From Polynucleobacter sp. 15G-AUS-farblos (GTDB lineage: Bacteria > Pseudomonadota > Gammaproteobacteria > Burkholderiales > Burkholderiaceae), in the NCBI RefSeq assembly GCF_018882445.1, contig NZ_JACVOM010000003.1, positions 248,001 through 312,000 on the forward strand: DNA of 64,000 nucleotides, read 5' to 3'. The position numbers and the translations under genes are program-made. Shown one piece after another: positions 17,422 to 26,985 of the stretch. Numbering within the stretch: the first letter of the stretch is position 1; every line of letters begins with the position of its first letter. A model generated the notes under the pieces. The model ran no database searches. It saw nothing but the letters and a program-made list of their open reading frames with translations, and was not told the DNA's origin.

Positions 17422-18230
17422 GTCTGTATCTACTTTTTGATGTGGGTAACACTCGCTTAAAGTGGGCAGCAGTGGAGTCTTCAAAGCATCCTTCTGATCG
17501 TCAAAAAAAGTTGTGGGCTTACTCTGGGTCTATTAGTAGTAATGCATTGCAATCGCCAGAAGCAAAAGCGGAATTGGCTGACTACATTGCTAAAACCTTA
17601 CCCAAGCCTGATGCGATTGCATTTTGCTGTGTAGCAGGCCCAGAAGCCATCGCCAATCTGCAATCTCTTTTTCCACAGTGGAGTGAAATTGAATGGAGAC
17701 AACTCAGTGGCGAGAGTTCGTATGTCGGCATGCGCACCTTATATCAAGAGCCCGCCAAGCTGGGCGCAGATCGTTGGGCAGCCGTCATTGGTGCGCGCGC
17801 TTTATCAAAGACCAACACACTCATCATCAATGCGGGTACCGCTACTACGATAGATCTTCTGGGCTCTAATGGCGTGCACTATGGCGGATGGATTCTTCCA
17901 GGCCTGAGCCTGATGCAAACAAGCTTGCAAAGTCAAACCGCTCAATTGCCATTAGCTGAACGTCATGAGGGTTCGTTTGGTTTTGGTGTTAACACAAATG
18001 ATGCAATTATTAGTGGATGTGATGCTGCGCAAATTGGCGCTATCGTACAAGCAATTCAGCTCTCTAAAAAGTTGAACTGCCCTGTTGAAAAAATTTGGCT
18101 TGATGGTGGCAATGCCAAAGTCTTAGCGCAAATCATTGCTCAATCTCAAACTGAGCTTGCTCTGGGTGCTGAAGTAACTGAGGGGCTGGTGCTACGAGGA
18201 ACCTGGGCCTGGCTACTAGATTCTTTTTAA
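17418..18230 (+). CDS. coaX: Type III pantothenate kinase
   Basis: 270 residues of the CoaX/ASKHA fold. Motifs are LLFDVGNTRLKWA (phosphate 1), GADRWAAVIGAR (catalytic Asp), NAGTATTIDLL and LDGGNAK. It phosphorylates pantothenate, the first step of CoA synthesis, and unlike CoaA is not inhibited by CoA. It overlaps birA by four bases and its stop overlaps convergent rfaE2 by four bases. Confidence 0.95.
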   Translation: MSLYLLFDVGNTRLKWAAVESSKHPSDRQKKLWAYSGSISSNALQSPEAKAELADYIAKTLPKPDAIAFCCVAGPEAIANLQSLFPQWSEIEWRQLSGESSYVGMRTLYQEPAKLGADRWAAVIGARALSKTNTLIINAGTATTIDLLGSNGVHYGGWILPGLSLMQTSLQSQTAQLPLAERHEGSFGFGVNTNDAIISGCDAAQIGAIVQAIQLSKKLNCPVEKIWLDGGNAKVLAQIIAQSQTELALGAEVTEGLVLRGTWAWLLDSF

Positions 18231-18715
18231 GAACGAATTTTGCCTAGCAGAGTAGTGGTAGAGCGTTCATATAAAAATGGAATTGCAATAGCTTTCCCGC
18301 CCCAGCTTTTCACTACCCGAGTCTCTTCCAGAGTATCAATTTCATAATCTCCACCCTTTACATAAATATCAGGTCGAATTCGTTCAATTAATTTGACTGG
18401 GGTTTGCTCAGTAAATAGGATGGCCATATCGACGCTCTCTAAGGCTGCCAATAAAGCTTGGCGATCCGCTTCAGAATTAATGGGCCTGTCGTCCCCTTTG
18501 CCCAGCATTTTTACTGACGCATCAGAGTTCACGCCCACGACAAGACTTGCGCCTAAAGTGCGTGCTTGCGCCAAATAGCTCGCATGACCACGATGCAGAA
18601 TATCGAACACCCCATTTGTAAATACGAGGGGGCGCGGCAAATTAGCTAAGCGTGCCTCTAGCTGCTCAGGAGGGCAAACCTTAGACTCAAAAGTAGGGGG
18701 CAACAAAGTCGTCAT
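18227..18715 (-). CDS. rfaE2: D-glycero-beta-D-manno-heptose 1-phosphate adenylyltransferase (RfaE domain II)
   Basis: 162 residues, a free-standing nucleotidyltransferase domain equal to the C-terminal half of HldE. FTNGVFDILHRGHASYL carries the HxGH ATP-binding motif and ERSTTTLLGKI the C-terminal ISTT-like loop. It makes ADP-heptose for the LPS inner core. The kinase half is not in the window. ATG 18715 follows a TAATAT hexamer by exactly six bases, another leaderless candidate. Confidence 0.9.
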   Translation of the reverse strand: MTTLLPPTFESKVCPPEQLEARLANLPRPLVFTNGVFDILHRGHASYLAQARTLGASLVVGVNSDASVKMLGKGDDRPINSEADRQALLAALESVDMAILFTEQTPVKLIERIRPDIYVKGGDYEIDTLEETRVVKSWGGKAIAIPFLYERSTTTLLGKIRS

Positions 18716-18721
18716 GTCACA

Positions 18722-18727
18722 ATATTA
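18722..18727 (-). promoter_or_regulatory. Possible -10 element (TAATAT) for rfaE2
   Basis: Minus-strand bases 18727-18722 read TAATAT, then tgtgac, then ATG. It keeps the key T1, A2 and T6 of the -10 consensus (four of six overall) at the same six-base spacing seen at gpmA, birA, vanZ and gshA. Confidence 0.4.
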
Positions 18728-18809
18728 ATGGCATTGCCTAAGCGCCTGTGATATTAACCAGAATGTCTTAGACTTGGCACTGGTAAATCCCTACTAAATA
18801 AGGCGCAAG

Positions 18810-19379
18810 ATGAACCGTTTGGTGTTTTCATGGCTTTTGAGCCTCTTTGCTTTTGTGATGAGTGCACAAGCTGTAAACGCAGCTCCTAGTTGCAGCCCCT
18901 TGCTATCCCACACTTTCCCGCGTTTACAAGATGAAGCGCCTCAAAATCTATGCCAATACCAAGGAAAGGTGATTTTAGCTGTCAATACAGCGAGCTACTG
19001 TGGATTTACAAGCCAATATGATGGTCTTGAGAAGCTGTATGCCAAATACAAAGATCAAGGACTAGTGGTTTTGGGCTTCCCATCAAATGACTTTGGGCAA
19101 CAAGAGCCGGGCAGTAATAAGGAAATCGCAGACTTTTGTAAAAATACTTATGACGTCAAGTTCCCCATGTTTGCCAAGACTGTTGTTTCTGGTGGAAATG
19201 CAAATCCACTCTTTAAGATGTTGATCGCTAAAACAGGCACAAGTCCAAAGTGGAACTTTTACAAATACCTTATTGATCGCAACGGCAACGTAGTGGAATC
19301 CTATGGCAGCATGACAAAACCAAATAGCAGCAGCATTACTAAAGAGATTGAAAAGCTTCTGAAGGAGAAGGCGCAGTGA
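18810..19379 (+). CDS. Glutathione peroxidase family protein, exported
   Basis: 189 residues. A signal peptide (residues 1-25, ending VNAA) precedes a GPx domain with Cys (not Sec) at the peroxidatic position 64 in NTASYCGFTSQY; Gln97/98 in FGQQEPG, Trp148 and Asn149 in KWNF complete the catalytic set, and Cys110 is a possible resolving Cys. Such Cys-GPx enzymes usually take electrons from thioredoxin and reduce lipid or hydrogen peroxides. Export to the periplasm is unusual compared with E. coli BtuE. It is the first gene of a tightly overlapping run with the FAD enzyme, DUF1365, CFA synthase and SDR. Confidence 0.9.
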   Translation: MNRLVFSWLLSLFAFVMSAQAVNAAPSCSPLLSHTFPRLQDEAPQNLCQYQGKVILAVNTASYCGFTSQYDGLEKLYAKYKDQGLVVLGFPSNDFGQQEPGSNKEIADFCKNTYDVKFPMFAKTVVSGGNANPLFKMLIAKTGTSPKWNFYKYLIDRNGNVVESYGSMTKPNSSSITKEIEKLLKEKAQ

Positions 19380-20764
19380 GCAAAAAAAGAATTGCCATCA
19401 TTGGCGCCGGTATATCAGGCTTAGGTTGCGCCTATGCCCTGAGACAACATCCAGATTTAGAAATCACCTTATTTGAAGGTGGGGACCATATTGGCGGCCA
19501 CAGCAATACAGTGAACTTCAGTCAACGTATCGGCAACCAAGAGATCACCCATGGGGTGGATACTGGTTTTTTAGTTTTCAACCGCAAAACCTATCCTCGC
19601 TTAGTAAGACTATTCGAAGAAATTCAAGCTCCCATTGCACTTTCTGAAATGTCATTTTCAGTTTCAATCGATGCCTCAGGAAAATCGAATAGGCCAAATA
19701 CGATTGAATGGGCAGGCAACGACCTCAACTCTTTTTTTGGACAAAGATCTAATTTGCTTTCACTCTCTTTTTGGAGAATGGCCTATGACATCTTGCGCTT
19801 TAATCGCTTAGCCACTCAGCTAGCCAAAAAACAAATTGATGCTGGCCATAAATACGCAGAGCCTGATGAAACGATTGCCGATTTTTTAAAACGTCATCGC
19901 TTTAGTCAAAGTTTTAAAGAAAATTATTTTTTGCCGATGATCGGCGCCATCTGGTCTTGCTCTGTAGATCAAATGCTAGAGTTCCCAATTCAAACGATGG
20001 TACGCTTTTGCCATAATCACGGCCTGCTTCAAATCCAAAATCGCCCGCAATGGCTCACCGTTTCAGGGGGTTCTCGTGAATACGTCAAACGCATTGTTTC
20101 TATACTAGAAAAACATCGCGTTACTATTTCACGCGAAGCTGTCATTCGAGTAAATGCAAGCCAAGATGGGACAGAACAAGCAGAAGTGATTACGCAAACT
20201 GGTTCAGTTTGGTTTGACGAAGTTGTTATGGCCTGTCATAGCGATCAATCCCTAGATTTAGTTCATGGCATTTCACAAGACGCTCGTAATATTCTTGCCG
20301 CTATCCCCTATCAAAAGAACCGTGCAATTTTGCATACTGATACTCGTTTCTTGCCTTCGGCTAAGCGTTGTTGGGCTGCATGGAATTACACCGCCAAATC
20401 GGGTGCTATGCCGTCATCTCAGCAACATGTGAGTGTGAACTATTTAATTAACCGCCTTCAACCACTGCCAGTAGAATTTAAAGACTTGCCAATAATTGTG
20501 AGCTTAAATCCCCTCACTGACCCTGATCCCAAATTAATTCATCAAGAAATTCATTACGCACATCCTGTATTTGATATGAGTGCAATTCAGGCGCAAAAAG
20601 AATTGCCCCTAATTCAAGGGAATTCTTCTATTTGGTATTGCGGTGCATGGACAGGATTTGGCTTTCATGAGGATGGCTTACGCTCAGGAGAATTAGTGGC
20701 CGAAGCTTTGCTGGAGAGCATGCGTTCTCCAGTTAAAAATAGCCCCAAGCTAGATGCGCAATAA
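19376..20764 (+). CDS. FAD-dependent amine-oxidase-like oxidoreductase
   Basis: 462 residues. The start is GTG 19376, overlapping the gpx stop (GTGA) with GAAGGAG well placed upstream. Residues 5-35 hold the FAD motif IIGAGISGLGCAYALR with the acidic strand end LFEGGDHIGGHSNTV. The C-terminal CGAWTGFGFHEDGLRSG is typical of the COG2907 NAD/FAD-binding proteins found next to CFA synthase. In Rhodobacter relatives of this cluster act in membrane fatty-acid modification; here the substrate is inferred to be a lipid acyl chain but is not proven. Confidence 0.9.
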   Translation: MSKKRIAIIGAGISGLGCAYALRQHPDLEITLFEGGDHIGGHSNTVNFSQRIGNQEITHGVDTGFLVFNRKTYPRLVRLFEEIQAPIALSEMSFSVSIDASGKSNRPNTIEWAGNDLNSFFGQRSNLLSLSFWRMAYDILRFNRLATQLAKKQIDAGHKYAEPDETIADFLKRHRFSQSFKENYFLPMIGAIWSCSVDQMLEFPIQTMVRFCHNHGLLQIQNRPQWLTVSGGSREYVKRIVSILEKHRVTISREAVIRVNASQDGTEQAEVITQTGSVWFDEVVMACHSDQSLDLVHGISQDARNILAAIPYQKNRAILHTDTRFLPSAKRCWAAWNYTAKSGAMPSSQQHVSVNYLINRLQPLPVEFKDLPIIVSLNPLTDPDPKLIHQEIHYAHPVFDMSAIQAQKELPLIQGNSSIWYCGAWTGFGFHEDGLRSGELVAEALLESMRSPVKNSPKLDAQ

Positions 20765-21550
20765 ATGAATCAGCCAAAGATTAACTTTGGAGCTGTAAAG
20801 CACAGTCGTCTACGACCAGCGAAAAATGCCTTCGGTTACGGCGTCTTTACGGTGGCAATTCCGATGCGCTCTAGAAAAGCGAATCCAGGACTACTCAGTA
20901 AGTTAGGTCTTAAGGACAACCGCTTTGGCCTCATCTCTTTTTTTGATAAGGATCATGGTCAAGGCGAAGTTGATAGTCTGGCCTGGGTTGAAAACCTCTT
21001 GGCAGAAAACCAAGTGCCGCACCTTGATGGTGAAATTTGGCTACAAACCTTTCCAAGGGTTCTAGGCTATGTATTTAATCCTGTGAGCTTTTGGATTTGT
21101 ACTCGCACCAATGGTCAAGTACAAGCGGTATTAGCAGAGGTCAACAATACTTTTGGTGAACGTCATTGCTACCTACTTTACAAAGACTCTGGCGAGGTTT
21201 TACGCTCGGGAGAGACCCACGTAAGTAAGAAAGTATTTCATGTCTCGCCCTTTTGCGAGGTTAAAGGGGAATACCACTTTCGCTTCCTTTTCCCCCAAGA
21301 AAGTGTATCTGGGCGTCACTCTGTATACCGCATTGAACTTCACGAAGATGGGCAACCATTAATTAATACCAGCATTAGCGGGCAAAGCAGGCCTCTGAGT
21401 CAGTCCACCGTCTATCTAGCCTGTTTACGTTACCCCCTAATGAGCTTAGGTGTGATTTTCCGAATTCACTGGCAGGCATTGAAATTATGGATAAAAGGTG
21501 TACCCTTTCACTCAAAACCTAAACCACCAGAATTTGAAGTCAGCAGATGA
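20765..21550 (+). CDS. DUF1365 domain protein
   Basis: 261 residues. Opening KINFGAVKHSRLRPAKNAF and the central LQTFPRVLGYVFNPVSFW and EVNNTFGERHCYLL are hallmarks of DUF1365. Function is unknown, but the gene is nearly always between a COG2907 flavoprotein and a CFA-type methyltransferase, as here (no gap upstream, 4-base overlap downstream), which points to the same lipid pathway. No signal peptide or clear membrane span except a short hydrophobic stretch near 223-240. Confidence 0.93.
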   Translation: MNQPKINFGAVKHSRLRPAKNAFGYGVFTVAIPMRSRKANPGLLSKLGLKDNRFGLISFFDKDHGQGEVDSLAWVENLLAENQVPHLDGEIWLQTFPRVLGYVFNPVSFWICTRTNGQVQAVLAEVNNTFGERHCYLLYKDSGEVLRSGETHVSKKVFHVSPFCEVKGEYHFRFLFPQESVSGRHSVYRIELHEDGQPLINTSISGQSRPLSQSTVYLACLRYPLMSLGVIFRIHWQALKLWIKGVPFHSKPKPPEFEVSR

Positions 21551-22836
21551 ATCGCCCAGGACAATCATTACTCTCCCGCCTTAATTTTTCCCGGCCACTC
21601 CAGCGGGCGACCCCGCAATATCGTTTTAGCACTGAAGCCCTGCTAAAGCTGCTGACTCAGCTCCGCAGCGGGCATCTCAAAGTGACTCTGCCAAATGGCG
21701 AACGAAAAGAATTTGGTCATTCTGCTGATGGCTTGCATGCTGAAATTCACATTTTAGATTGGTCTGTATTTAAACAAGTGATGTCTCATGGGGATATCGG
21801 CTTTGCAGAAGGCTATATCCGTGGCCAATGGAATACACCAGACCTCAAATCACTTTTAGAAATAGCAATACGCAATAGAACTATTTTAGAAAAAGCTATC
21901 TATGGTAATCGGTACGCCTCGATTTATTATCGTCTAAAGCATTGGCTTCGAGATAACAGTAAATCTGGTAGTCGTAAAAATATTCATGCGCACTACGATC
22001 TTGGTAATGCCTTTTACACCTTGTGGCTCGACCCCACCATGAGTTATTCGAGTGCCTGGTTTTCTGAGGGTGATAAACAGTCTCTTGCTGATGCACAACG
22101 CGCAAAAATAAATCGCATTCTTGCTGCGATTGACAGTAAAGCAGGTGACCATATCTTGGAAATTGGCTGTGGCTGGGGTGGCGTGATGGAAGAGGCACAA
22201 CGCAAGCAGATTGCCATTACAGGTCTTACCCTATCTACTGAACAGAAAGCATTTGCAGATACACGGCTCCAGTCCATGCAAGCAAATCATTCTGACGCAC
22301 CAGCATTTGAAGTACGCCTGCAAGACTACCGCGACTGCCAAGAACAGTACGACGGCATTGTCTCGGTTGAAATGTTTGAAGCTGTTGGTGAAAAGCATTG
22401 GCCAGAATATTTTCAAACCATTGCTCAGCGTCTGAAAGCTGGGCGCAAAGCTTGCATTCAAACGATTGTGATTGCAGAAGAACTGTTTGAGCGCTATCGC
22501 ACAAACACTGACTTTATCCAGCAATACGTCTTTCCAGGAGGCATGCTTCCTTCGCGCACCAGCTTTAGAGATAGCGCAGCTCAGGCAGGATTAAAAGTAG
22601 AAACTGAATTTGCGTTCGGTAGCGACTATGCCAAAACTCTCTGTATTTGGCGGGATAATTTCAACGAAAGACTTCAAGAAGTACGTCAATTAGGATTTGA
22701 TGAAGCCTTTATTCGGCTATGGAATTTCTATCTGATGTACTGTTCAGCAGGCTTCTCTGAGCGCAACATTGATGTGGTGCAATTTACCCTAAGCCATGCG
22801 AATTCATCACCCTCTCCAGATTCATTGCGCGTATGA
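21547..22836 (+). CDS. Cyclopropane-fatty-acyl-phospholipid synthase family methyltransferase
   Basis: 429 residues. An N-terminal region (1-130) precedes the SAM domain: NIHAHYDLGNAFYTLWLDP, MSYSSAWF and ILEIGCGWGG (SAM site). FPGGMLPS and the C-terminal FYLMYCSAGFSERNID keep the conserved Cys of CFA synthases. It should transfer a methyl(ene) group from SAM to a double bond of phospholipid acyl chains at the inner membrane. Whether the product is a cyclopropane ring or a methylated precursor of a furan fatty acid cannot be told. It overlaps both neighbours by four bases. Confidence 0.93.
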   Translation: MNRPGQSLLSRLNFSRPLQRATPQYRFSTEALLKLLTQLRSGHLKVTLPNGERKEFGHSADGLHAEIHILDWSVFKQVMSHGDIGFAEGYIRGQWNTPDLKSLLEIAIRNRTILEKAIYGNRYASIYYRLKHWLRDNSKSGSRKNIHAHYDLGNAFYTLWLDPTMSYSSAWFSEGDKQSLADAQRAKINRILAAIDSKAGDHILEIGCGWGGVMEEAQRKQIAITGLTLSTEQKAFADTRLQSMQANHSDAPAFEVRLQDYRDCQEQYDGIVSVEMFEAVGEKHWPEYFQTIAQRLKAGRKACIQTIVIAEELFERYRTNTDFIQQYVFPGGMLPSRTSFRDSAAQAGLKVETEFAFGSDYAKTLCIWRDNFNERLQEVRQLGFDEAFIRLWNFYLMYCSAGFSERNIDVVQFTLSHANSSPSPDSLRV

Positions 22837-23609
22837 AACAGTTAGGCATAAAAAACTTTTCAGGAAAACGCATTTGGATTATTGGCGCATCGAGCGGCAT
22901 TGGTGCAGCTTGTGCCAAGGCCTTTATTGAAAAAGGTGCAAAGGTAGCGCTTTCTAGTCGCCGAGTTGAACCACTTCAGCAATTAGCAGCAACTGCTGCA
23001 GCTAACCAATCCTTAGTTATTCCAGTCGATGTCACTAAAGACAATCAGATCAACGATGCCTATCAGCAGATTTTGCAAGCCTGGGGTGGAATTGATTTAT
23101 TGCTTTTTGTCTCAGGTATTTACACACCCTTACGTGCAAGTAATTTTGACTTCAAAACTGCTGAGCAAACTATTGATGCCAACCTATTAGGGCCCATGAG
23201 GGCGGTTGCTACTGTCCTACCTGAAATGCTTAAAGCGCACTCTGGACATATTGCCATTGTGGGTAGTGTTGCCGGCTATAGCGGCTTACCAAAGGCCTTG
23301 GCATATGGGCCCAGCAAGGCGGCCATTATTAATTTCTGCGAAACACTTTACTATGACCTACTGCCCGAAGGTATTAGCGTTCATATGATTTCTCCAGGCT
23401 TTGTTGCAACTGAAGCCACGGCGCAAAATGATTTTGAAATGCCTGCCTTGATCACGGCCGATCAAGCTGCAAGCGAGATATTGTCGGGCATCGAACAGGG
23501 TGAATTTGATATTCATTTCCCTAAACGGTTTTCAGGATTCTTAAAGTTTCTCCGAATCCTGCCGTATCCACTCTATTTTTGGATAGTTCGTCGCTTCGTC
23601 AAGATTTAA
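22833..23609 (+). CDS. Short-chain dehydrogenase/reductase
   Basis: 258 residues, classical SDR. The cofactor loop is GASSGIGAACAKAF near residues 18-31; the catalytic Ser is in VGSVAGYSG and the Tyr/Lys in YGPSKAA. The absence of an Asp and presence of SSRR after beta-2 suggests NADP preference. It is the last gene of the gpx cassette, so a ketone or alcohol on a lipid is a plausible substrate; not shown. Confidence 0.9.
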   Translation: MKQLGIKNFSGKRIWIIGASSGIGAACAKAFIEKGAKVALSSRRVEPLQQLAATAAANQSLVIPVDVTKDNQINDAYQQILQAWGGIDLLLFVSGIYTPLRASNFDFKTAEQTIDANLLGPMRAVATVLPEMLKAHSGHIAIVGSVAGYSGLPKALAYGPSKAAIINFCETLYYDLLPEGISVHMISPGFVATEATAQNDFEMPALITADQAASEILSGIEQGEFDIHFPKRFSGFLKFLRILPYPLYFWIVRRFVKI

Positions 23610-23628
23610 ATGGGTTTGAAAAACCGAT

Positions 23629-24273
23629 TTACTTGTACTTATCTTTACGAATTTTTTCTTCAAGGAAATCCATCACCGCAATCGCCTTGGCTTTAGTGCC
23701 AGCGATGGAAGGTGATGTGACATACTTACCCTGCATCACGATAGTAGGCACACCATCAATTCGATAAGCTTCAGCGAGCTGTCTAGAGGCGCGTGCTTTT
23801 GAGATCACAGCAAATGAACGATAGGTAGCCAAAAAAGTATTGCGGTCGATGCCTTGAGTTGCTACCCAATCAGCCATCTCTGTCTCTGTTAATAGGCGCT
23901 TATTTTCTTTGTGCATGGCATACATCACTTTTTCATTCAAAGCATCTCCTTTGCCAAGAGATTCCAGCGTATAAAAAAGTTGGCTATGCGGCATAAAGTC
24001 ATCCCGAAAGGCAACCGGTACCCTTTTAAATACAACATCCTTAGGCTGACGCTTTACCCAGCTACTTAACTCTGGCTCAAAGTCATAGCAATGGGGGCAC
24101 CCATACCAAAAGAACTCAATCACCTCAACTTTGCCTTTGGTCTCTACAGGCTGTGGGATGGGCAGAATTCGATAGTCAAAACCTTCTTCAATCTTTTGGC
24201 TTTGCGCTATTGCAACCCCACTCAAACAAATGAAGGCAAGAAAGGTAAAGAGTCGTTTGCTAAATGAAATCAT
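23629..24273 (-). CDS. dsbA: Periplasmic thiol:disulfide interchange protein
   Basis: 214 residues. Signal peptide 1-23 (ending AIAQ); active site Cys59-Pro-His-Cys62 in FFWYGCPHCYDFEP; cis-proline loop in IDGVPTIV. The CPHC motif and helical insert identify DsbA, the main oxidant of periplasmic cysteines. Its start overlaps the stop of the SPOR gene by four bases, and argS lies upstream of that, the usual argS-spor-dsbA order of Burkholderiales. It converges with the SDR gene. Confidence 0.94.
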   Translation of the reverse strand: MISFSKRLFTFLAFICLSGVAIAQSQKIEEGFDYRILPIPQPVETKGKVEVIEFFWYGCPHCYDFEPELSSWVKRQPKDVVFKRVPVAFRDDFMPHSQLFYTLESLGKGDALNEKVMYAMHKENKRLLTETEMADWVATQGIDRNTFLATYRSFAVISKARASRQLAEAYRIDGVPTIVMQGKYVTSPSIAGTKAKAIAVMDFLEEKIRKDKYK

Positions 24274-24878
24274 GATTTGCTTGTTTTAATAAGGGTTGGT
24301 TTGATGCCCATGCCGTTTAACTTATCACGCACAGGATTGCTTTCCTCAGAACTACTATAGGGCCCAACGCGAACGCGCCACAAAGTATTGCCTTCACTAG
24401 TCACTTCACTCAACTGAGCCTGAATACCCTGAATTGCTAAAGTCGCCTTCTGTGCATCTGCATCAGCGCGCTTCGCAAAAGCACCTACTTGCAAGTAATA
24501 CTGTGCATCCGTTTTTGCTGACGAAGATCCAGAGCTTTCAGAAGACTTCTTGCTATTGAGCAAATCACTGATAGGGTCGCTAGCACTGGCCGCAGGAGAC
24601 TTACCTTGTAAGGGCTTGTTTAAATCCACAGGCTCTGCTGGAGCTGCAGTTTCACCCCCAGCCGGAGGCGGAGCAGGCTTAATAATATTGAGCGGCAAAT
24701 TAGGTGCGCGCACTCCCGGTCTTTCTTGGGGAGTATTTTTTGAGAGGTAAAAAGCAATTGCAAAGGCAATGCCTAGCCCTGCACCCAGACCTAAAATAAA
24801 GCCCAAGATAGTACCGCCATATTGACCATTGCTACTACTGTGATGGATGAAGCCAGTTTGTTGATTCGGTTTTTTCAT
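24270..24878 (-). CDS. SPOR-domain membrane protein
   Basis: 202 residues. A short cytoplasmic N-terminus, one glycine-rich membrane span (about residues 21-46), a Pro/Ala/Ser-rich periplasmic linker (50-120) and a C-terminal SPOR domain (about 124-200, with YYLQVGAFAKRADADAQKA and WRVRVGPYSS). SPOR domains bind glycan strands without stem peptides at the division septum, so a FtsN-like role in cell division is likely. It lies between argS (38 bases) and dsbA. Confidence 0.92.
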   Translation of the reverse strand: MKKPNQQTGFIHHSSSNGQYGGTILGFILGLGAGLGIAFAIAFYLSKNTPQERPGVRAPNLPLNIIKPAPPPAGGETAAPAEPVDLNKPLQGKSPAASASDPISDLLNSKKSSESSGSSSAKTDAQYYLQVGAFAKRADADAQKATLAIQGIQAQLSEVTSEGNTLWRVRVGPYSSSEESNPVRDKLNGMGIKPTLIKTSKS

Positions 24879-24916
24879 TATTTCCTCATCTTACAGTTTC
24901 ACTTCATGTGTCTTCA

Positions 24917-26644
24917 TTACATCTTGGCTGGTGCAGACACGCCTAATACTTTTAAACCATTTTGCAGTACTTGGCGAGTGGCAGATAAAAGCGCTAATCG
25001 AGCCAATTTCAAATTCTGATCATCAACCAAGACTCGGTCGGCGTTATAGAAGGTGTGAAAATCACCCGCCAAGTCTCGCAGATAAAAAGCAAGGGCATGT
25101 GGTGCTAGGTCTGCAGCAGCGTCACTGAGTACTTCCGGATACTCCGCAAGGCGTCTTAATAAATGGTCAGAAGCCTTACTCTGTAATAGTGATAAGTCAG
25201 CCCTAGCTAAATCGGTTGCCTTGCCATCCCATTGCTGCAAGATTGAGCTAATACGTGCATGGGCGTACTGAACATAGAACACTGGGTTCTCATCATTTTG
25301 CTGAAGCGCTAAATCAATATCAAATACGAACTCAGTATCCGCCTTACGCGAGATCAAAAAGAATCGCACAGCATCACGACCCCGCTGTAAGGCCAGATCT
25401 CTTTCTTGTGGGGTCATTTCCGGAGTAACGCCACCTGACCACTCGACCAAGTCACGCACAGTGACATAAGAGCCTGCGCGCTTTGAAATTTTGACTTCTT
25501 CACCATGACGCATCACCGTAACCATCTTATGCAAAACATAATCAGGATAAGTCTTTGGAATATTCCAACTGCGTTTTTGCGCTACACCCTGTAAGCCTGA
25601 GCGTACTCGGGCGATGGTGCCGTGGTGATCACTACCCTGAACGTTAATGACTTTTTCAAATCCACGCTTCCATTTACTTGCGTGATAGGCCACATCAGGA
25701 ACAAAGTAAGTGAAGCTGCCATCAGACTTGCGCATCACACGATCTTTGTCATCACCATCAGAAGTGGTCTTTAACCATAAGGCACCTTCACCTTCGTAGG
25801 TTTTTCCGATACTCTGCAAATCTTCCACAATTTGAGCAACGCTACCGTCGGTATATAAGGATGACTCAAGGTAGTAGCAATCAAATTGCACGCCAAAAGT
25901 TTTTAAATCAATATCCTGTTCATTACGCAAATAAGCCACTGCAAATTGACGAATTGCTTCAAGATCATCTTTGAATTCTGGTGAAGCTTTAAAGGCAGCG
26001 GCAATCTCCGCAATATATTCACCGTTATAAGCTTGTTCTGGCCATGCCCCATCACCAGGCTTGAGCCCATTTAAACGAGCTTGCACTGATAAAGCAAGAT
26101 TGGCTATCTGTACTCCGGCATCGTTGTAATAAAACTCCCGATGCACCTTAATGCCTTGGGTTGCCAATAAATTAGCTAAGGCATCTCCTAAAGCAGCCTG
26201 TCTACCATGACCAACATGCAAAGGCCCCGTTGGGTTTGCAGAAACAAATTCAATCATGGCGCTTGCAACTGGGCCACTACCCTGAGCCATCTCACCAAAT
26301 CGAGGGCCGGAGGACAGGATTTCATTCACTACAAGGGTTTTGGCGGTATTGCTCAGACGAAAATTAATAAAGCCCGGGCCAGCAATTTCACATGAGGAAA
26401 TCAATTGGTCAAAGCCGTCCTGTTTCTGAAGGCGGTCTACCAAAGTCTGTGCCAACTCCCTAGGATTGAGCTTCCAGGCCTTAGCAAGCTGAAGGGCAAC
26501 ATTACATGCCACATCCCCATGGTCTGCAGCCTTAGGGCGCTCTAAGCGTACCGGGGGAACCCCTTCTAAGCCTCGCTCTTGAGCTAAGCCCTGCAAAGCA
26601 GCGCCGAGCATCTCAATTAGTCGATTTTTATTGGTCAACAACAT
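24917..26644 (-). CDS. argS: Arginyl-tRNA synthetase
   Basis: 575 residues, normal length. HIGH motif as HVGHGRQA in [22 protein letters not shown]-like [16 protein letters not shown]-terminal anticodon-binding domain with [12 protein letters not shown]. It charges tRNA-Arg. It is the probable first gene of argS-SPOR-dsbA and is divergent from the DUF1840 gene by 35 bases. Confidence 0.97.
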   Translation of the reverse strand: MLLTNKNRLIEMLGAALQGLAQERGLEGVPPVRLERPKAADHGDVACNVALQLAKAWKLNPRELAQTLVDRLQKQDGFDQLISSCEIAGPGFINFRLSNTAKTLVVNEILSSGPRFGEMAQGSGPVASAMIEFVSANPTGPLHVGHGRQAALGDALANLLATQGIKVHREFYYNDAGVQIANLALSVQARLNGLKPGDGAWPEQAYNGEYIAEIAAAFKASPEFKDDLEAIRQFAVAYLRNEQDIDLKTFGVQFDCYYLESSLYTDGSVAQIVEDLQSIGKTYEGEGALWLKTTSDGDDKDRVMRKSDGSFTYFVPDVAYHASKWKRGFEKVINVQGSDHHGTIARVRSGLQGVAQKRSWNIPKTYPDYVLHKMVTVMRHGEEVKISKRAGSYVTVRDLVEWSGGVTPEMTPQERDLALQRGRDAVRFFLISRKADTEFVFDIDLALQQNDENPVFYVQYAHARISSILQQWDGKATDLARADLSLLQSKASDHLLRRLAEYPEVLSDAAADLAPHALAFYLRDLAGDFHTFYNADRVLVDDQNLKLARLALLSATRQVLQNGLKVLGVSAPAKM

Positions 26645-26667
26645 AGAACAGTGAGTTTATCAGGTGG

Positions 26668-26673
26668 TAAGCT
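26668..26673 (+). promoter_or_regulatory. Weak -10-like hexamer (TAAGCT) before the DUF1840 gene
   Basis: TAAGCT, then six bases, then ATG 26680. Only the key T1, A2 and T6 match, so on its own it would mean little; it is listed because the spacing repeats that of better hexamers elsewhere in the window and there is no Shine-Dalgarno site. Confidence 0.3.
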
Positions 26674-26679
26674 ATCGAA

Positions 26680-26985
26680 ATGATCTATCAATTTCGCTCC
26701 AAAGCAGGACCGGACGTCATCATGCTAGCTGATCTCAGCCAGCGAATTTTTGATATTTTGGGTCGCCCATTGGAACCCAGAGGCATTTTGACAGTTGAAC
26801 AACTTCCTAGCCTTATTACCACCCTAGAAACAGCAATCCTTAAAGACTTAGAGGAACGCTCAGAAGCGGAAGATGCAGGTGAAAAACCAAAGTTAGCAGA
26901 TCGCCTTGGTCAACGCGCCTACCCCTTTTTGGAACTCCTGAAGCAAGGTAAGGCGAAGGGTGAGCCAGTAATGTGGGGCGTTTAG
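26680..26985 (+). CDS. DUF1840 domain protein
   Basis: 101 residues that match the small DUF1840 family of betaproteobacteria: [20 protein letters not shown], a central [17 protein letters not shown] and terminal GEPVMWGV. Predicted soluble and cytoplasmic; function unknown. Its last four bases overlap the end of convergent metH part 2. Confidence 0.85.
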   Translation: MIYQFRSKAGPDVIMLADLSQRIFDILGRPLEPRGILTVEQLPSLITTLETAILKDLEERSEAEDAGEKPKLADRLGQRAYPFLELLKQGKAKGEPVMWGV

